Below are positions 1-7,831 of a DNA stretch of 19,391 nt, one piece after another. Made by a program: the position numbers and the translations under genes. Below the pieces are notes generated by a model, which worked only from the letters and a program-made list of their open reading frames with translations, had not been told where the DNA came from and did no database searches. Source of the stretch: Labilithrix sp. (GTDB lineage Bacteria > Myxococcota > Polyangia > Polyangiales > Polyangiaceae); the NCBI GenBank assembly GCA_028287035.1, contig JAQBQL010000221.1, forward strand, positions 1-19,391. The letters run 5' to 3'. How positions within the stretch are numbered: position 1 is the first letter of the stretch; each line of letters begins with the position of its first letter.

Positions 1-465
1 CGGCGGCGGCGTCAGGCCGGGAGGACGCGGCGGAGCCCCTCCGCCCGACGGCCAGCGATCGGCCGGAGCGGGGATGCCTCCGCCGGGCTTCCGCGGCGGG
101 GCCTCGGGCATGACCATCGTCCGCTCGGATCCCGCGGCCGAGGGCGGCGGAGGCAGCGGCGCGCGCAGCGATCCCGGTCCCACCCGCGCGGGCGGAGGCG
201 TGAGCCCCTGCGCAGGTCGGGCCGCGGGAGGCTTCAGGAGTGGCCCGGCGTTCGGAGCGGGCGCGCGCGGCCGCGGCTCCGGGGGTCGCGGCGCCGGCAT
301 GATCGTGGTCGCCTCGTCGTCGTGCGAGCTCCGCGCCGGCCGCCGCGGCACCGGCGAGCCCGCCGGAGGACGGGGCACGCTCGCCGGACCGGCCGCCGGT
401 CGCGGCAAGGGCCTCTTCGGTGCGCCGCCGCCGCCTTCGCCAGAGCCGCCGTCGTTCGTCGCCAT
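1..465 (-). CDS. Pro/Ala/Arg-rich protein, N-terminal part (runs off the left edge)
   Basis: The minus strand is open for 155 codons from an ATG at 465 to position 1, so only the N-terminus is visible. It begins MATNDGGSGEGGGG and is a low-complexity, disordered, Pro/Ala/Arg/Gly-rich segment. Two similar short motifs stand out: DDEATTIMPAP (about residues 48-58) and SERTMVMPEAP (about residues 113-123). Acid/basic-Thr-hydrophobic-Met-Pro motifs of this kind are common in myxobacterial linker regions and may be phospho-Thr sites for FHA partners (inference). Upstream are a GAAGG (470-474) and a TAGACT hexamer, which agree with this start. The gene is divergent from the Cys-rich protein gene. 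The plus-strand reading of the same DNA gives only compositional noise. The folded domain lies outside the window, so no function can be named. Confidence 0.62.
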   Translation of the reverse strand, partial: MATNDGGSGEGGGGAPKRPLPRPAAGPASVPRPPAGSPVPRRPARSSHDDEATTIMPAPRPPEPRPRAPAPNAGPLLKPPAARPAQGLTPPPARVGPGSLRAPLPPPPSAAGSERTMVMPEAPPRKPGGGIPAPADRWPSGGGAPPRPPGLTPPP

Positions 466-475
466 CCGGCCTTCG

Positions 476-505
476 AGTCTACGGGGGCAGAGGGCGGGAG
501 TCCAA
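476..505 (-). promoter_or_regulatory. Candidate promoter for the Pro-rich protein
   Basis: Read on the minus strand, TTGGAC (500-505) lies 18 bases before TAGACT (476-481), resembling -35 and -10 boxes. The predicted transcript start lies about 4 bases before the ATG at 465, which would make the mRNA nearly leaderless. This is sequence resemblance only; the GAAGG near the ATG would then lie upstream of the transcript start. Confidence 0.35.
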
Positions 506-525
506 AGGGGAAGCGCCGTTGTTCC

Positions 526-1245
526 GTGAGGAAATCCGCGCGGCGGCGCCGTACGCTCGCCTTCGTGGGCGTTCGTCAGCATGCCGCCGTCGCGCTGGCG
601 CTCTCGCTGTCCGCGGGCTGTCAGCGCGGATGCCTCGCCACGTGGCTCGCCGACCACGGCGTCGCCGGGGCCGAGCCGGGCCGGGCCCAGCCCTCGTCCC
701 CCGGACCCGGGGGGCCGTCGCCGCGTGGATCGCGGGGCCAGGGCCTCGAGCTCGGCGCGGTCGACTGCGTTTCCGGCCTCGCCCGCTGTCGCGATGGACA
801 CGTCGAGGTGTCGCTTGCCGGACAGGTGCCGTCGCCGTGCACCGCGCCGAAGGAACGGCCGAACGCATGCGCCTGCCCATGGGAGCCTGCCGGGACGTGC
901 GCGTCGTCGTGCGTGCAGGACGACCTCGAGGTGGTGGCCGCGCCGGACGTCGCGTCACAGCAGCTCTGCGCCAGCGGTCCGCTTTTGCTACGACCCCCGA
1001 CGAAGGCCGAGGCCGCCGACGCGCCCGTCTGCGCGGACGAGGCCGTCTCCTGCGAGGACGGGAAGATCCGCGCGTGCGCGCGGCGCGGTCAGCCGGCGGC
1101 GCTCGTCGGCGTCTGCGTGAACGGCTGCGCGAGCGGCGTCGCCCTCGAACCCGAGGATCTGCTGGAGCGAGGCCCTGGGGACACCTTGCGCGCGTCTGGG
1201 GCCGCGACGATCCTCTGCCGGCGCGATCAGACTGAACGCCGGTGA
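526..1245 (+). CDS. Cys-rich secreted protein or lipoprotein with two related Cys modules
   Basis: This 239-residue protein has a basic N-terminus (RKSARRRR), a hydrophobic stretch and SAGC at residues 29-32, suggesting a lipoprotein signal, although Ser at -3 is not canonical. A Pro/Gly/Ser linker follows, and then about 150 residues with 14 cysteines. Two modules share the plan C-x6-C-x-D-G-[HK]-[VI], then C-x3-C, then a late LC: C81/C88/DG90-91/C125/C129/C148 and C169/C176/DG178-179/C197/C201/C231. This suggests disulphide-rich folding outside the cytoplasm after an internal duplication. The GTG at 526 has an AAGGGGAAG about 11 bases upstream. An in-frame GTG at 565 follows TACGCT by 7 bases and would give a shorter but still good signal peptide. 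No family is recognised and the role is unknown. Confidence 0.7.
   Translation: MRKSARRRRTLAFVGVRQHAAVALALSLSAGCQRGCLATWLADHGVAGAEPGRAQPSSPGPGGPSPRGSRGQGLELGAVDCVSGLARCRDGHVEVSLAGQVPSPCTAPKERPNACACPWEPAGTCASSCVQDDLEVVAAPDVASQQLCASGPLLLRPPTKAEAADAPVCADEAVSCEDGKIRACARRGQPAALVGVCVNGCASGVALEPEDLLERGPGDTLRASGAATILCRRDQTERR
552..557 (+). promoter_or_regulatory. -10-like hexamer TACGCT before the alternative start at 565
   Basis: TACGCT ends 7 bases before the in-frame GTG at 565 of the Cys-rich protein. The identical hexamer lies 8 bases before the kinase start at 11130. If it is a -10 element, the mRNA would be leaderless and translation would start at 565 rather than 526. No clear -35 is visible. 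Confidence 0.3.
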
Positions 1246-1422
1246 GGCGGGCATTGCGCACCGCCGTACGCGAGCGAAGTGGCGAACGCGCGTAGCCGCG
1301 CGCCGGTTTCCTCCAACGCTCGCAGGAAAGGTGACGTCGCCTACAGCGGCTTCGTACGATTTCACCCGGACAACCCGAGGCTGTTCGAGGCGTCACGAAA
1401 CCGTCGAGACGCCCGAAAGACT

Positions 1423-1439
1423 CTGGCTCTCCATTTGCT
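1423..1439 (+). promoter_or_regulatory. Candidate sigma-54 (-24/-12) promoter
   Basis: CTGGCTCTCCATTTGCT matches the sigma-54 consensus TGGCAC-N5-TTGCW with one mismatch (T for A). The GG (1425-1426) and GC (1437-1438) doublets are offset by the required 12 positions. A transcript would begin near 1450, leaving a roughly 68-base leader before the ATG at 1518, which has its own Shine-Dalgarno. Sigma-54 with enhancer-binding proteins is heavily used in myxobacteria. No activator site was identified. Confidence 0.45.
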
Positions 1440-1517
1440 TCAACACGCGCAGGGATGGAGGCCGCCGAGCTCGCGACGGGTAGGGAACCCGGTACCGAGG
1501 AAGGCGGACAGGGGACA

Positions 1518-2552
1518 ATGAATCGATCGAGGTTGGGATCGCTTCTCTTCGTCGGCGGAGCACTGCTGGTCCTCGTCGCGCCCACCGGGGAGAGCGAGGC
1601 GCAGGGTGCGCCGGCCGGGTCGGGCCTCGTGGCCGCGGACGTCGTGTCCGCCGCCCCGCTGGCTCCGCTCGCCACCGTCGCCCCGGCCCCGAGCGTCGCT
1701 CCGGGCGCGAATGCCCTCGTGAGCGCCGGACTGAAGGGCGCCGAGACCGCGCCCGACCTCGGCACGAGCAGCGCCTGCGCCGAGAACCAGGTCGAGGTCG
1801 AGGGCGACTACTGCCCGGCCCTCGAGCAGAAGTGCGTCCGCTGGATGGATCCCGAGACGACCGTTCCGCGCCGCTGCTCCGAGTTCGCGCCGACCGGCGC
1901 CTGCCAGGGCAAGACCATCAAGAAGCACTTCTGTATCGACAAGTACGAGTACCCGAACAAGGTCGGCGAGAAGCCGGTCGTCATGAAGACCTGGTACGAG
2001 GCCGCCGACGCCTGCAAGGCCCAGGGAAAGCGCCTCTGCGGCGACAGCGAGTGGACGCTCGCCTGCGAAGGCCAGGAGCGTCTGCCGTATCCGTACGGCT
2101 ACGAGCGGAACTCGCAGGCCTGCAACATCGACAAGCCCCACCCCGACGTCAACGAGGCCGCCATGGCGAACCCGATGACGCGGGACGCCGAGGTCGCGCG
2201 CCTGTGGCAGGGCGAGCCCAGCGGGACGCGCGAGTCATGCGTCAGCCCCTTCGGCGCCATGGACATGACGGGCAACGTCGACGAGTGGGTCGTGAACGAG
2301 AGCGGTATGCCGTACAAGAGCGGCCTCAAGGGCGGCTACTGGGGTCCGGTCCGTGACCGCTGCCGTCCTATGACGACCGCCCACTACGAGAACTTCGTCT
2401 TCTACCAGATCGGCTTCCGTTGCTGCGCGGAGCCGGGCGCGGGCGCCGGGACCGGCATGACCGCTCCCGCGACCCCGGGTCTCGGCGGCTCGAGCGGCAG
2501 CAAGCAGCTGCCCTCCTCGAACCCTGCGCCGTCCGGCCTGACCGGCTCCTGA
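1518..2552 (+). CDS. Secreted FGE-sulfatase (SUMF1-like) domain protein, probably non-catalytic
   Basis: This 344-residue protein starts MNRSRLGSLLFVGG and has a signal peptide ending near SEA/Q29. An Ala/Pro/Val-rich linker (30-80) follows, then a formylglycine-generating-enzyme-type domain from about 88 to 303. Hallmarks are CIDKYEYPN (139-147), WYEAADACKAQGKRLC (159-174), EW (178-179), YPYG (191-194), MDMTGNVDEWV (248-258), LKGGYWGP (270-277) and GFRC (299-302). True FGEs use two active-site cysteines in a GGS-x2-C-x4-C segment. Here only C282 (RDRCRP) is present and the first Cys position is not Cys, so formylglycine synthesis is unlikely and a structural or ligand-binding role fits better. 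Many other cysteines suggest disulphides. The C-terminal 40 residues are Gly/Ser/Pro-rich. ATG 1518 is chosen because it is preceded by GGGGA and directly yields the signal peptide. Confidence 0.88.
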   Translation: MNRSRLGSLLFVGGALLVLVAPTGESEAQGAPAGSGLVAADVVSAAPLAPLATVAPAPSVAPGANALVSAGLKGAETAPDLGTSSACAENQVEVEGDYCPALEQKCVRWMDPETTVPRRCSEFAPTGACQGKTIKKHFCIDKYEYPNKVGEKPVVMKTWYEAADACKAQGKRLCGDSEWTLACEGQERLPYPYGYERNSQACNIDKPHPDVNEAAMANPMTRDAEVARLWQGEPSGTRESCVSPFGAMDMTGNVDEWVVNESGMPYKSGLKGGYWGPVRDRCRPMTTAHYENFVFYQIGFRCCAEPGAGAGTGMTAPATPGLGGSSGSKQLPSSNPAPSGLTGS

Positions 2553-2569
2553 GCCCCCTCAGGGCTCGG
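2549..2569. terminator. Hairpin over the stop codons of convergent genes, putative bidirectional terminator
   Basis: GAGCCC (2551-2556) and GGGCTC (2562-2567) pair around a 5-base loop. The stem extends by a U-G and a C-G pair to 2549/2569, giving about 8 bp. It contains the stop codons of both the FGE-like gene (2550-2552) and the BamC-like gene (2559-2561). There is no U-tract, so intrinsic termination is a guess based on structure and position. Confidence 0.4.
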
Positions 2570-2999
2570 CGTCGGGCGCTCCCGCGTCCTTCGGCTTCGA
2601 GGCGGGCGGCGGGGCCTTCGGCGGATCGCCGTAGTCGGCGCGGAGCTTCCGCGAGAGGCCGTCGATCATCACCTGCTCGTGGTAGCCGGGCATCTGCGGG
2701 ATCTGCACGACGACCTTCACCTCGCCGTCCTTGCCCTTGATGAACTCCATCGAGCCGGGGACGGCCTTCGGGCTCTCGGGCGAGCGGTACTCGAACATCA
2801 GGTACCCGTTGGCGTCGTCCTTCTCGGTCACCTTGAGGCCGAGGTCGACGCGCACCAGACGGAGCCCCGCGTTCCAGGTGCGGTCGAACCCGTACGCGGA
2901 GTCGTAGGCGCTCTTCGCGCTGGCCTGCGTCTCCGGGAGCACGAGCGCGCTCGCCACGACGATTCCGAGAACCGCGACGAAGCTGGCCGCTCTGCGCAT
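2559..2999 (-). CDS. Small secreted protein, BamC/helix-grip-like
   Basis: This 146-residue protein begins MRRAASFVAVLGIVVASALV, with a signal peptide probably cut after ASA (residue 28). The mature core (about 30-123) reads FDRTWNAGLRLVRVDLGLKV, then an NGYLMFEY strand and a VKVVVQIPQMPGYHEQVM strand. This order of helix, 'D...G' turn and strands recalls BamC-type or helix-grip lipoprotein domains (inference from pattern). There is no lipobox Cys, and the tail (124-146) is Pro/Lys/Ala/Asp-rich. It is the last gene of the minus-strand polysaccharide unit, 51 bases after the flippase-like gene, and may assist envelope assembly. The ATG follows a GAGGG with no spacing, and TAGCCA lies 6 bases upstream, so the initiation mode is unclear. 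Confidence 0.8.
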   Translation of the reverse strand: MRRAASFVAVLGIVVASALVLPETQASAKSAYDSAYGFDRTWNAGLRLVRVDLGLKVTEKDDANGYLMFEYRSPESPKAVPGSMEFIKGKDGEVKVVVQIPQMPGYHEQVMIDGLSRKLRADYGDPPKAPPPASKPKDAGAPDAEP

Positions 3000-3050
3000 C
3001 CCTCGTGGCTAGGCCGAAGGGCGGCGTGCGGCCAACTTCTCAGCGCGTCT

Positions 3051-4232
3051 TCAGAGCGCTTCGCTCGGAAGCGAGGTCGGCCCCTCGCTGTTGCCGAGCC
3101 CGGGGGCATGCGACAGCTGGTTCAGGGCCTTGCGGTTGCCGACGAGGAAGATGCCGGCGCCGAAGATCGTCCACACGACCTGCACGATGTAGAGGAGGAA
3201 CACGAACGCGGAGCCAGCGGTCGTCACCACGCTGGTCGGGAAGTACATGGTCATGCCGGCGTACACGCCGATCTGGAACACGCCGAGCAGTCCCGGCGGA
3301 CCGGGGATGAGGATGGCGCAACCGAGCATCCCCATGAGCGCGCAGGTCTCGCCGAACGTGATCGCCGAGCCGTCGACGTGCACGACCCCGCAGCCGAGCG
3401 CGAGGATCCACATCCCGAGCACGTTCAGGAACCAGTAGAGCGTCGTCTCCGCGAGGAAACCGGCGGAGTCGCGGCCGCGCCCGAGGAAGTGCAGGCCGGT
3501 GGCGAGCTTCTCGGCGATGTCGGCGAGCTTCTCGGCGAGCTTCTTCGACACCAAGCCGAACACCGCGAGGGTGGCGCGCCGCGCGAAGTCGCGCGCGAAG
3601 TAGAACACGGCGATGGTGACGAACGCCGTCGTGAAGACGCCGAGCATCGTGTAGCCGCTCTTGCGCACCTGCGCCACGGTGACGGGCAGGCCCACCACGG
3701 TCTCGGGGAGCGGATGGATCGTCGGGATGAACACGAGCGCGATCGCGAGCACGATGCTGAGGAAGAGGCCGTCGACCACGCGCTCGGCCATCACCGTTCC
3801 CGTCGCGGCGGACATCGAGATCTTGCCCTTCTCGCGGAGCATGTACGGACGCACGATCTCGCCGAGCCGGAAGGGCATCAGCAGGATCGCGGCGAACCCG
3901 ATCCACGAGACGGCGAGCACGCGGCGGCGCGGGACGTCCGCGAACGAGCGCAGCAGGAACCGCCAGCGCACCGCCCGGAAGTAGCTCATGGAAACGAGGC
4001 TCGCGAGGTACGCCGGCACCGCCCACCAGCGGACGTGCGCGAAGTCACCCCCCTCTGGCACCAGGGTCAGGCCACCCTTCTCGAGTGTGAACAGGATTCC
4101 CGCTGTGATGATCAGCGACGCGACGAGCTTGGCGCCGTGGCGACGAAGAAAGCTTTTGGATTCCGTGTGGTTCTCGTCGCTCATGGGACCCGGGGAAGCA
4201 AGGGCGGAAGAGGTGGCCGTCGTGGAGGGCAT
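3051..4232 (-). CDS. Flippase-like membrane protein (LPG_synthase_TM / UPF0104 family)
   Basis: This 393-residue integral membrane protein has about eight hydrophobic segments. It carries the family signature around residues 119-156: MPFRLGEIVRPYMLREKGKI, followed by the ERVVDGLFLS element. Late conserved parts include GCAILIPGPPGLLGVFQIG, typical of the family. Members include the membrane part of lysyl-phosphatidylglycerol synthase and AglD-like proteins thought to move or use lipid-linked sugars. There is no soluble aminoacyl-transfer domain, so this is not MprF. Its position directly after the UDP-sugar dehydrogenase supports a role in glycan or lipid-linked sugar handling. The start is uncertain: ATG 4232 adds a Ser/Thr-rich stretch, while ATG 4184 (MSDENHTESK) is equally possible, and a TATAGA at 4236-4241 would favour 4184. 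The gap to the upstream gene is 40 bases. Confidence 0.88.
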   Translation of the reverse strand: MPSTTATSSALASPGPMSDENHTESKSFLRRHGAKLVASLIITAGILFTLEKGGLTLVPEGGDFAHVRWWAVPAYLASLVSMSYFRAVRWRFLLRSFADVPRRRVLAVSWIGFAAILLMPFRLGEIVRPYMLREKGKISMSAATGTVMAERVVDGLFLSIVLAIALVFIPTIHPLPETVVGLPVTVAQVRKSGYTMLGVFTTAFVTIAVFYFARDFARRATLAVFGLVSKKLAEKLADIAEKLATGLHFLGRGRDSAGFLAETTLYWFLNVLGMWILALGCGVVHVDGSAITFGETCALMGMLGCAILIPGPPGLLGVFQIGVYAGMTMYFPTSVVTTAGSAFVFLLYIVQVVWTIFGAGIFLVGNRKALNQLSHAPGLGNSEGPTSLPSEAL

Positions 4233-4272
4233 CGCTCTATAGCACGCGACGCACCAGCGGCCTCGACCCTCG

Positions 4273-5550
<1,278 letters not shown>

Positions 5551-5601
5551 GGGGGCCTTCTTTACCATCGGGTGACGGAGAGCCCGCCCTCATTCATCGG
5601 C

Positions 5602-6408
5602 TCAGCGAAGCCCGAGAATGCCGCGGGGGCCGTCGCGCAGGAGCCGCACCGTCTCGGCCGTGCCGACGCGCTTCTCGAGGACGTCGATGGCGCGCGCGGT
5701 CACCTCGGCATCCTCGGGGCGGTGCGAGTCGGAGCAGGCGGCCTCGTAGGCGTCGGTCTCGAGGAGCTTCTCGGCGGCCTTCTGCGAGGCGCGCCCGTAC
5801 TTGCCCACGAGCGCGCAGACGTCGAGGAGGAGGCACGCGCCCGCGTCGAGGAGCGCGTCGAGGCAGCGATCGTCCTTCCACACCGGCTGGTAGCGCTCGG
5901 GGTGGGCGAGCACGGGGCGAAGCCCGGCGCGGGCGAGGTCGAAGAAGCGTCGCTCGACCTTCGGGGGAAAGGCCTGCGTGGGGAGCTCGACGAGCACGCC
6001 CTGGCGGAGCGCGGCCGAGGGCGGCGAGGACATGGGCGAGGACATCGGAGCGGACGAAGGGCTCGCGCTGACCGGCCCGGCCCCCGTCACGCGGAAGGAC
6101 GGATAAGGCAGCCCCTCACCGGCGACGAGGCGAGCGAAGACCACGTCGTCGAAGAAGTGCTCGCTGGCGAGCATCACCTCCGGCAGATCGGCGAGACCAC
6201 GGAGGTGAGCCTGCATCGCCTCGAACGACGCGAGCAGCGCCGCCTTGTCGTTGTCGAACATGCCGGGGCGCATGTGAGGCGTCGCCATGACGAGGTCGAA
6301 GCCGGCCTGGCGCAGCCCGCGGAGCATCGCGATCCCCGCCTCGACGGTGCGCGGGCCATCGTCGATACCGGCGATCCAGTGGCAGTGCAGATCGACGAAC
6401 CCGCGCAT
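5602..6408 (-). CDS. CpsB/CapC-like PHP-family tyrosine-protein phosphatase
   Basis: This 268-residue protein belongs to the manganese-dependent PHP phosphatases that dephosphorylate bacterial tyrosine kinases controlling capsule synthesis. Metal-binding elements are all visible: DLHCH (6-10), DDG (16-18), ATPH (42-45), E83/H84 in SEHF, E141 in LVELPT, LAHPERY (167-173) and D227/H229 in SDSH. Between LPYPS and LVELPT there is an extra segment (about 107-136) rich in Ser, Pro, Ala and Met that Gram-positive CpsB lacks. It is probably a surface loop. This is the head of the minus-strand polysaccharide unit and is divergent from the MglA-like gene. TAGGAT lies 13 bases before the ATG, and a GAGG is also present. 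No partner BY-kinase is within view. Confidence 0.88.
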   Translation of the reverse strand: MRGFVDLHCHWIAGIDDGPRTVEAGIAMLRGLRQAGFDLVMATPHMRPGMFDNDKAALLASFEAMQAHLRGLADLPEVMLASEHFFDDVVFARLVAGEGLPYPSFRVTGAGPVSASPSSAPMSSPMSSPPSAALRQGVLVELPTQAFPPKVERRFFDLARAGLRPVLAHPERYQPVWKDDRCLDALLDAGACLLLDVCALVGKYGRASQKAAEKLLETDAYEAACSDSHRPEDAEVTARAIDVLEKRVGTAETVRLLRDGPRGILGLR

Positions 6409-6421
6409 CGACTAGGGCCTC

Positions 6422-6427
6422 ATCCTA
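6422..6427 (-). promoter_or_regulatory. -10-like hexamer TAGGAT before the CpsB-like gene
   Basis: On the minus strand TAGGAT ends 13 bases before the ATG at 6408, predicting a leader of about 7 bases. It lies within the 64-bp divergent region shared with the MglA-like gene. No convincing -35 is visible. A GAGG between it and the ATG could act as a Shine-Dalgarno if transcription starts further upstream. Confidence 0.3.
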
Positions 6428-6455
6428 AGCTCGCGCGGGGGGGCGGGAAAGGCTG

Positions 6456-6461
6456 TATGCT
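6456..6461 (+). promoter_or_regulatory. -10-like hexamer TATGCT before the MglA-like gene
   Basis: TATGCT ends 11 bases before the ATG at 6473, so the transcript would have a leader of about 5 bases. The same hexamer precedes the TPR protein gene at 13013. No good -35 or Shine-Dalgarno is seen at usual spacing. Confidence 0.38.
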
Positions 6462-6472
6462 CGGCCGGGCAG

Positions 6473-7819
6473 ATGGCATCGGTGAACCCGCACACGCGGG
6501 AGCTCGTCTTCAAGCTCGTGTTCTACGGGCCCGGGCTCGGCGGCAAGACGACGACCCTGCAGTACATCCACGCGGCCACCCGCGCGGAGCACCGCGGGAA
6601 GATGGTGTCGCTCGCGACGCCCACCGATCGCACGCTCTACTTCGATTTCCTGCCGATCCGCGTGCCGCGGGTGCGCGGGATGGCGGTGCGCCTCCAGCTC
6701 TTCACGGTGCCGGGCCAGGTCTACTACGCGGCCACGCGCAAGCTCGTGCTCTCCGGCGCGGACGGCGTCGTGTTCGTCGCCGACTCGCAGAACGGCCGGA
6801 CCGACACGAACCAGGAGGCGCTCGACGACCTCCACGCGAACCTCGCCGAGCACAACCGCTCGCTCGTGGACGTGCCCCACACGTTCCACTGGAACAAGCG
6901 CGATCTGTCGGACCTCGTGGCCATCGAGGAGCTCGAGCAGCGCTTCAACAAGCTCGGGGCGCCGTCGCTCGGCACGGTGGCGACGAAGGGCGAGGGGGTC
7001 TTCGAGGGCCTCGAGCGCATCACGCGTCTCGTGCTCAAGAGCTACGAGGCCGATCCCAACGTTCGCATCGAGGCGTCGCTGCCCCGCGAGGGCATCGCGC
7101 AGGCGCTCCGCGATCTCGAGGCGCCGGCGCGCGATGGCCGCGAGGCGCCCACGAAGATCTCGGCGATCGTGGCCGAGAGCGGCAGCGGCGCGGCTCCGCC
7201 CGCCTCGCAGCCCGCGGCGCCGCTCGCCGAGTCGCCGCGGCCGCCGCCCGCGGGCTCCGCTCCCGCGGCAAGGGGATCGGGGGCGTGGAACCGGTTCACG
7301 TTCCCGGACCCGAAGGCTCCCGGCTCCTCGCCGGTGCCTCCGCCCGCGTCGCCGTCCGCTCCTTCACCGTCCTCACCCTCGGCCCAGGCCGGCAAGGTGG
7401 CCTCCGATCGTCCGCTCTCCGGCCCGCCGTCGTCGGAGGCGGCGCGCCCCAAGCCGGACAGCGCGCGCGGGGCCGGCGCCTTCTCGCTCGCCGAGCTGTG
7501 GCCCGAGTCCGACCGCGAGAGCGTGCGTCAGGCCGAGGCCATGATCGCGGCCCACGACGCGGTGAACGCGATCCTCGCCTGCGACGTCCTCGTGACCCGG
7601 GTGCTCGCGTCGGCGGCGGGCCTCGTCGGTACCCTCGACGCTCCGCGCGATCCCGCGGTGGTGGCGCTCCTCCTCGGTCTGGATGGCGCGCGCTACCTGC
7701 ACTTCCGGACCTCGGTCCGGGCGGCGCGCCACCGCGAGCCCGTGACCATGCGCGACGCCTTCGAGGGCTTCACGCTGGCCCTCGAGGCGCGCCGCGCACG
7801 CGAGCTGCTCCGCCGCTGA
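6473..7819 (+). CDS. MglA-family small GTPase fused to a Pro-rich linker and C-terminal helical domain
   Basis: Residues 1-200 form a complete MglA-type GTPase, the Ras-like switch family that sets polarity and motility in Myxococcus. The P-loop is GPGLGGKTT (19-27). Other elements are TDRTLYFDFL with R53 (arginine finger in MglA), FTVPGQ with T78 in place of the usual Ras Asp and catalytic Q82, NKRD (141-144) and ATKGEG (170-175). The numbering of R53, T78 and Q82 equals that of M. xanthus MglA. MglA itself is about 195 residues; this protein continues with an Ala/Pro/Ser-rich linker (about 220-335) and a mainly helical, Ala/Leu/Arg-rich domain (335-448) that I do not recognise. No MglB (roadblock) gene is adjacent. 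The ATG gives the typical MglA N-terminus. Polarity, secretion or capsule-control roles are possible; the divergent CpsB-like gene hints at surface polysaccharide (inference). Confidence 0.92.
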   Translation: MASVNPHTRELVFKLVFYGPGLGGKTTTLQYIHAATRAEHRGKMVSLATPTDRTLYFDFLPIRVPRVRGMAVRLQLFTVPGQVYYAATRKLVLSGADGVVFVADSQNGRTDTNQEALDDLHANLAEHNRSLVDVPHTFHWNKRDLSDLVAIEELEQRFNKLGAPSLGTVATKGEGVFEGLERITRLVLKSYEADPNVRIEASLPREGIAQALRDLEAPARDGREAPTKISAIVAESGSGAAPPASQPAAPLAESPRPPPAGSAPAARGSGAWNRFTFPDPKAPGSSPVPPPASPSAPSPSSPSAQAGKVASDRPLSGPPSSEAARPKPDSARGAGAFSLAELWPESDRESVRQAEAMIAAHDAVNAILACDVLVTRVLASAAGLVGTLDAPRDPAVVALLLGLDGARYLHFRTSVRAARHREPVTMRDAFEGFTLALEARRARELLRR

Positions 7820-7826
7820 ACGGCGG
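7810..7826. terminator. Hairpin between convergent MglA-like and aldehyde dehydrogenase genes
   Basis: CCGCCG (7810-7815) and CGGCGG (7821-7826) pair perfectly around loop CTGAA, which carries the stop codon of the MglA-like gene (7817-7819). The opposing gene ends at 7832. All six pairs are G-C and no U-tract follows. Termination activity is inferred. Confidence 0.38.
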
Positions 7827-7831
7827 CGCCC

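Noticed and set aside
74..529. A plus-strand frame of 151 codons at the left edge
   Set aside because: The opposite strand gives a more protein-like reading with a start, -10-like box and repeated motifs; the plus frame is Gly/Arg/Ser noise.
479..1765. A 428-codon minus-strand frame
   Set aside because: It is antisense to the Cys-rich protein and the FGE-like gene start, with Arg/Pro-rich noise and no domain.
1518..2552. Calling the FGE-domain protein a sulfatase-activating enzyme
   Set aside because: One of the two catalytic cysteines is missing and no sulfatase is in the window.
3051..4232. Calling the membrane protein lysylphosphatidylglycerol synthase MprF
   Set aside because: The C-terminal soluble aminoacyl-transfer domain is absent; only the membrane part is present.
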